Part shown: one piece after another, positions 61,168 to 64,000 of the stretch
Numbering within the stretch: the stretch's first letter is position 1
How the letters are laid out: the number at the start of each line of letters is the position of its first letter
NCBI GenBank assembly: GCA_937872465.1
Contig: CALMSR010000073.1
Span: forward strand, 1 to 64,000
Length of the DNA stretch: 64,000 nucleotides
Direction: 5' to 3'
From: an uncultured Paracoccaceae bacterium
Lineage (GTDB): Bacteria > Pseudomonadota > Alphaproteobacteria > Rhodobacterales > Rhodobacteraceae
Made by a program: the position numbers and the translations under genes
Notes under the pieces: model-generated
What the model was told of the DNA's origin: nothing
The model's database searches: none
Seen by the model: only the letters and a program-made list of their open reading frames with translations

Positions 61168-61857
61168 ATGTCCGGATGGCTCGGATTCGCCCTGGCCTAT
61201 GCGGCCTTTCTGCTGTCGCATGCGATTCCGATGCGGCCGCGGGTCAAGGCGGGGCTCGCCTCGGCCTTCGGCCAGCGCGGCTATCTCGTCGGCTATGTCG
61301 CGGTCTCGATCGCCCTGCTCGCCTGGCTCATCCACGCCGCGAACGATGCCCCCTATGTGCCGCTCTGGAGCCATGCCCCCTGGCAGCGCTGGGTGCCGAA
61401 CCTCGCGATGCCGCTCGTCTGCCTGCTCGTCGCCTTCGCCCTCGGGGCGCCCAACCCGCTCTCGTTCGGCGGCGCCCGCGCGCAGGAATTCGATCCCGAC
61501 CGGCCGGGCATAGCGGGCGTCGCGCGGCATCCGATCCTCTGGGCGCTCGCGCTCTGGGCCGGCGCCCATCTCGTGCCCAATGGCGATCTCGCCCATGGGC
61601 TCCTCTTCGGCGGCTTCACGGTCATGGCATTCTCGGGCATGCGCGCGATCGACCGGCGGAACCGCCGACGGCTCGGCGAAGACCCATGGCGGCGCCTCGC
61701 CGCACGGACATCGACGCTTCCGCTCGCCGCTCTGATCGGCGGGCGATGGCGCCCCCGCGGCCTGCCGGATCTCCGCCGGATCACGATCGCGGTCGCGGCC
61801 TGGGCGACGTTGCTCGCGCTGCATCGACCGATCATCGGCGTATCGCCATTGCCGTGA
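61168..61857 (+). CDS. NnrU family membrane protein
   Basis: A 229-aa protein with about six membrane segments and the NnrU pattern: FLLSHAIPMRPRVKAGLASA, GVARHPILWALALWAGAHL and FGGFTVMAFSGMRAIDRRNR. The family was named from a nitric-oxide regulated locus, but it also occurs widely outside denitrification clusters; related proteins resemble isoprenylcysteine methyltransferases. Starts 2 bp after cobU, so probably cotranscribed. Confidence 0.85.
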   Translation: MSGWLGFALAYAAFLLSHAIPMRPRVKAGLASAFGQRGYLVGYVAVSIALLAWLIHAANDAPYVPLWSHAPWQRWVPNLAMPLVCLLVAFALGAPNPLSFGGARAQEFDPDRPGIAGVARHPILWALALWAGAHLVPNGDLAHGLLFGGFTVMAFSGMRAIDRRNRRRLGEDPWRRLAARTSTLPLAALIGGRWRPRGLPDLRRITIAVAAWATLLALHRPIIGVSPLP

Positions 61858-61998
61858 CCGCCGGCGCGGAATGCACGCGCCGCGAGTATCCCGGACCGGG
61901 TCGCGGGGCGCGATGCGCTGGACGTTGCCTGATCGCGGTATTGCGGTTAACGATTGGAATATCGGAGACGCAATCCGCAAAATTCCAGGGAGATCATC

Positions 61999-63591
61999 AT
62001 GCGCATCACCACCCGACTTCTCGCCGCGGCGGCGATCAGCTGCCTCGCGGCGGGGGCCTCGGCCAAGACCCTCGTCTATTGCTCGGAGGGCTCGCCCGAG
62101 GGCTTCGACCCGGCGCTCTTCACCGCCGGCACCACCTTCGACGCCTCCTCGCGACCGGTCTACAACCGCCTCGTGGAATTCGAGTCCGGCACCACCAACA
62201 CCGTTCCCGGCCTGGCGGAGAGCTGGACCGTCTCGGACGACGGGCTGGAATACACGTTCAAGCTGCGCCCGGGCGTCAAGTTCCACACCACCGATTACTT
62301 CACGCCGACCCGCGACTTCAACGCGGACGACGTGATCTTCTCCTTCACGCGCCAGGGCGATCCCGCGAACCCGTGGAACTCCTATACCGAGAACGCGAGC
62401 TGGGAATATTACCAGAGCATGGACATGCCGGCGCTGATCAAGGAGATCCGCAAGGACGACGACATGACGGTGACCTTCGTGCTCAACCGGCCGGAGGCGC
62501 CCTTCATCGCCAACATGGCGATGGATTTCGCCTCGATCCTGTCCAAGGAATACGCCGACAGCCTCGAGGCCTCCGGAACCCAGGCGAACCTGAACCAGGC
62601 GCCGGTCGGCACCGGGCCGTTCCAGTTCGTCGCCTACCAGAAGGACGCGGTGATCCGCTACAAGGCCCATCCCGACTACTGGAAGGGCAAGGAGGCGATC
62701 GACGACCTGATCTTCGCGATCACCGTGGACAGCTCCGTGCGCATGCAGAAGCTCAAGGCCGGCGAATGCCACGCCGCGCCCTACCCCAATCCCGCCGACA
62801 TCGCCGGGCTGCAGGCCGATCCGAACCTGACGGTCATGGAGCAGGAGGGGCTCAACGTCGGCTATCTCGCCTACAACACCCAGCAGGCGCCCTTCGACGA
62901 CCCGAAGGTGCGCAAGGCGCTCAACATGGCGATCAACAAGCAGGCGATCATCGACGCGGTCTTCGAAGGCCAGGCCGCCATCGCCAAGAACCCGATCCCG
63001 CCGACGATCTGGTCCTACAACGACGCGGTCGAGGACGATCCCTACGATCCTGAAGCCGCCAAGGCGCTGCTGGCCGAAGCCGGCCAGGAGGGGCTGAAGA
63101 TGAAGATCTGGGCCATGCCGGTGGCGCGGCCCTACAACCCCAACGCCCGGCGCATGGCCGAACTGATCCAGGCCGATTTCGCGGCGGTCGGCGTCGAGGT
63201 CGAGATCGTGTCCTACGAATGGGGCGAGTATCTCAAGCTCTCCTCCGACCTGGACCGCGACGGCGCGGTGCTGCTCGGCTGGACCGGAGACAACGGCGAC
63301 CCGGACAACTTCCTCGCGGTGCTGCTCGGCTGTGCGGCGGTCGGCAACTCGAACCGGGCGCAATGGTGCTACCAGCCCTTCGAGGACCTGATCCAGGAAG
63401 CCAAGGTCACCTCGTCGCAGGTCGAGCGCGCCCCGCTCTACGAACAGGCGCAGGTCATCTTCAAGGAACAGGCGCCCTGGGCGACCATCGCGCATTCGGT
63501 GCAGTTCATGCCGCTGTCCAGCAAGGTGCAGAACTACAAGATGCAGCCCTTCGGCAGCCACCGTTTCGACGGGGTCGACATCGCCGAGTGA
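61999..63591 (+). CDS. ABC transporter substrate-binding protein, family 5 (peptide type)
   Basis: A 530-aa periplasmic binding protein with a signal peptide (1-22, ending GASA). Features of the DppA/OppA family: TLVYCSEGSPEGFDPALFTA, NRLVEFESGTTNTVPGLAES, LNQAPVGTGPFQFVAYQKDA and FDDPKVRKALNMAINKQAII. The resemblance to DppA (dipeptide, haem-type) is closest by eye. ATG 61999 has AGGGAG upstream. The permease genes are not in the window. A terminator-like hairpin follows. Confidence 0.92.
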   Translation: MRITTRLLAAAAISCLAAGASAKTLVYCSEGSPEGFDPALFTAGTTFDASSRPVYNRLVEFESGTTNTVPGLAESWTVSDDGLEYTFKLRPGVKFHTTDYFTPTRDFNADDVIFSFTRQGDPANPWNSYTENASWEYYQSMDMPALIKEIRKDDDMTVTFVLNRPEAPFIANMAMDFASILSKEYADSLEASGTQANLNQAPVGTGPFQFVAYQKDAVIRYKAHPDYWKGKEAIDDLIFAITVDSSVRMQKLKAGECHAAPYPNPADIAGLQADPNLTVMEQEGLNVGYLAYNTQQAPFDDPKVRKALNMAINKQAIIDAVFEGQAAIAKNPIPPTIWSYNDAVEDDPYDPEAAKALLAEAGQEGLKMKIWAMPVARPYNPNARRMAELIQADFAAVGVEVEIVSYEWGEYLKLSSDLDRDGAVLLGWTGDNGDPDNFLAVLLGCAAVGNSNRAQWCYQPFEDLIQEAKVTSSQVERAPLYEQAQVIFKEQAPWATIAHSVQFMPLSSKVQNYKMQPFGSHRFDGVDIAE

Positions 63592-63599
63592 TCGGCCGC

Positions 63600-63627
63600 G
63601 GGCCGGATGGACCCTTCCGTCCGGCCC
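63600..63627 (+). terminator. Terminator-like hairpin after the peptide-binding protein gene
   Basis: GGGCCGGATGGA, loop CCCT, TCCGTCCGGCCC: a 12-bp stem with one G-T pair, followed by CTTTCT. It begins 9 bp after the stop codon and lies 26 bp before the next ATG. Binding-protein genes often use such a structure to reduce transcription of downstream genes. Confidence 0.65.
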
Positions 63628-63652
63628 CTTTCTCGCGAGGCAAGCCGCCGCC

Positions 63653-64000
63653 ATGCCCGACCGCGATCCACGCCTGACCCCGCTCCGGGCCGTCATGGCC
63701 TCCGGGTCCCTCGACGCCGTGGCGCTGGTGCCCGGCGCCAATTTCCGCCGGCTTCTCGGCCGCGACTTTCACCAGAACGAACGACCGCTGGTGCTGGTGG
63801 TCCCCGCCGAGGGACCGCCCGCGGCGGTGGTGCCCAATCTCGAGATGGCCTCCTTCTCCACGCTGGATTTCAGGGGGGCGATCTTCGACTGGCGCGACGA
63901 GAACGGCTTCGAGCACGCCTTCCGCGCGCTCGGCGGCGCGCTCGGCGGGCTCGGGGCCGCCGGCGCGCGGATCGGCGTCGAGGCGCAGCGGATGCGGGTC
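63653..64000 (+). CDS. M24/creatinase-family peptidase, N-terminal part (cut by window end)
   Basis: 116 codons of an open frame beginning MPDRDPRLTPLRAVMASGSL and containing DAVALVPGANFRRLLG, a creatinase/Xaa-Pro peptidase N-terminal domain (substrate gate), then LVLVVPAEGPPAAVVPNLEM. The catalytic metal-binding half would lie past the edge. Next to a peptide-binding protein, an Xaa-Pro dipeptidase is a reasonable guess; only the N-terminal domain can be seen. Confidence 0.75.
   Translation, partial: MPDRDPRLTPLRAVMASGSLDAVALVPGANFRRLLGRDFHQNERPLVLVVPAEGPPAAVVPNLEMASFSTLDFRGAIFDWRDENGFEHAFRALGGALGGLGAAGARIGVEAQRMRV

Overview
The window is GC-rich, gene-dense DNA that reads as an alphaproteobacterial chromosome, probably of the order Rhodobacterales. 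The main support is gene order and content in the right-hand part: priA / transaldolase-like gene / DUF484 / xerC, and a cobalamin cluster pairing cobW-cobN-cobO-cobQ with a BluE/PduX-like threonine kinase and a DUF1636 protein. No rRNA, tRNA or CRISPR array was seen.

Region 1 (about 0.5-27.2 kb) looks like a catabolic island with decayed mobile DNA at both ends: a broken DUF6538-type integrase and an IS5-like relic on the left, an IS110-like relic on the right. It encodes a nearly self-contained route for glycine betaine: a BCCT transporter; GbcA/GbcB (betaine to dimethylglycine); a dimethylglycine dehydrogenase-like flavoprotein; ETF alpha/beta and ETF-ubiquinone oxidoreductase to carry electrons to quinone; heterotetrameric sarcosine oxidase SoxBDAG (sarcosine to glycine); GlyA (glycine to serine); SdaA (serine to pyruvate); and FolD plus PurU to drain the folate-bound methyl carbons as formate. 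Two paralogous GATase1-like/AraC regulators lie tail to tail in the middle, between the left arm (minus strand) and the right arm (plus strand). The island ends with an AIM24-like protein, a DUF4239 membrane protein split by an in-frame amber codon, and an orphan TAXI-type binding protein.

Region 2 (27.2-45.9 kb) is mixed chromosomal DNA. It holds an uncharacterised three-gene operon (ATP-grasp-like / alpha-beta hydrolase / ATP-grasp ligase), gluconokinase, an orphan membrane histidine kinase, an unknown polytopic membrane protein behind a Pho-box-like sequence, priA, a transaldolase-like gene, DUF484-xerC, a DUF2282 (BufA1-like) peptide lacking two cysteines, a YpfJ-type peptidase homologue that has lost its zinc ligands, a YqaA/DedA protein, a DsbB-like protein, an HNH nuclease and a carboxylesterase. 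Two families of degenerate dispersed repeats occupy the intergenic spaces.

Region 3 (46.1-61.2 kb) is a cobalamin cluster on both strands: cobB-cobA (-), cbiD-cobK-cobW-cobN-cobO-cobQ (+), cobC-cbiB-threonine kinase-DUF1636 (-), cobU/cobP (+). It covers part of corrin-ring synthesis, late cobalt insertion, amidation, adenosylation, the aminopropanol arm and nucleotide-loop activation. Other ring enzymes and CobS/CobT must be elsewhere. No B12-riboswitch core was recognised.

The right end carries nnrU, a family-5 peptide-binding protein, a terminator-like hairpin and the start of an M24/creatinase-type peptidase cut by the window edge.
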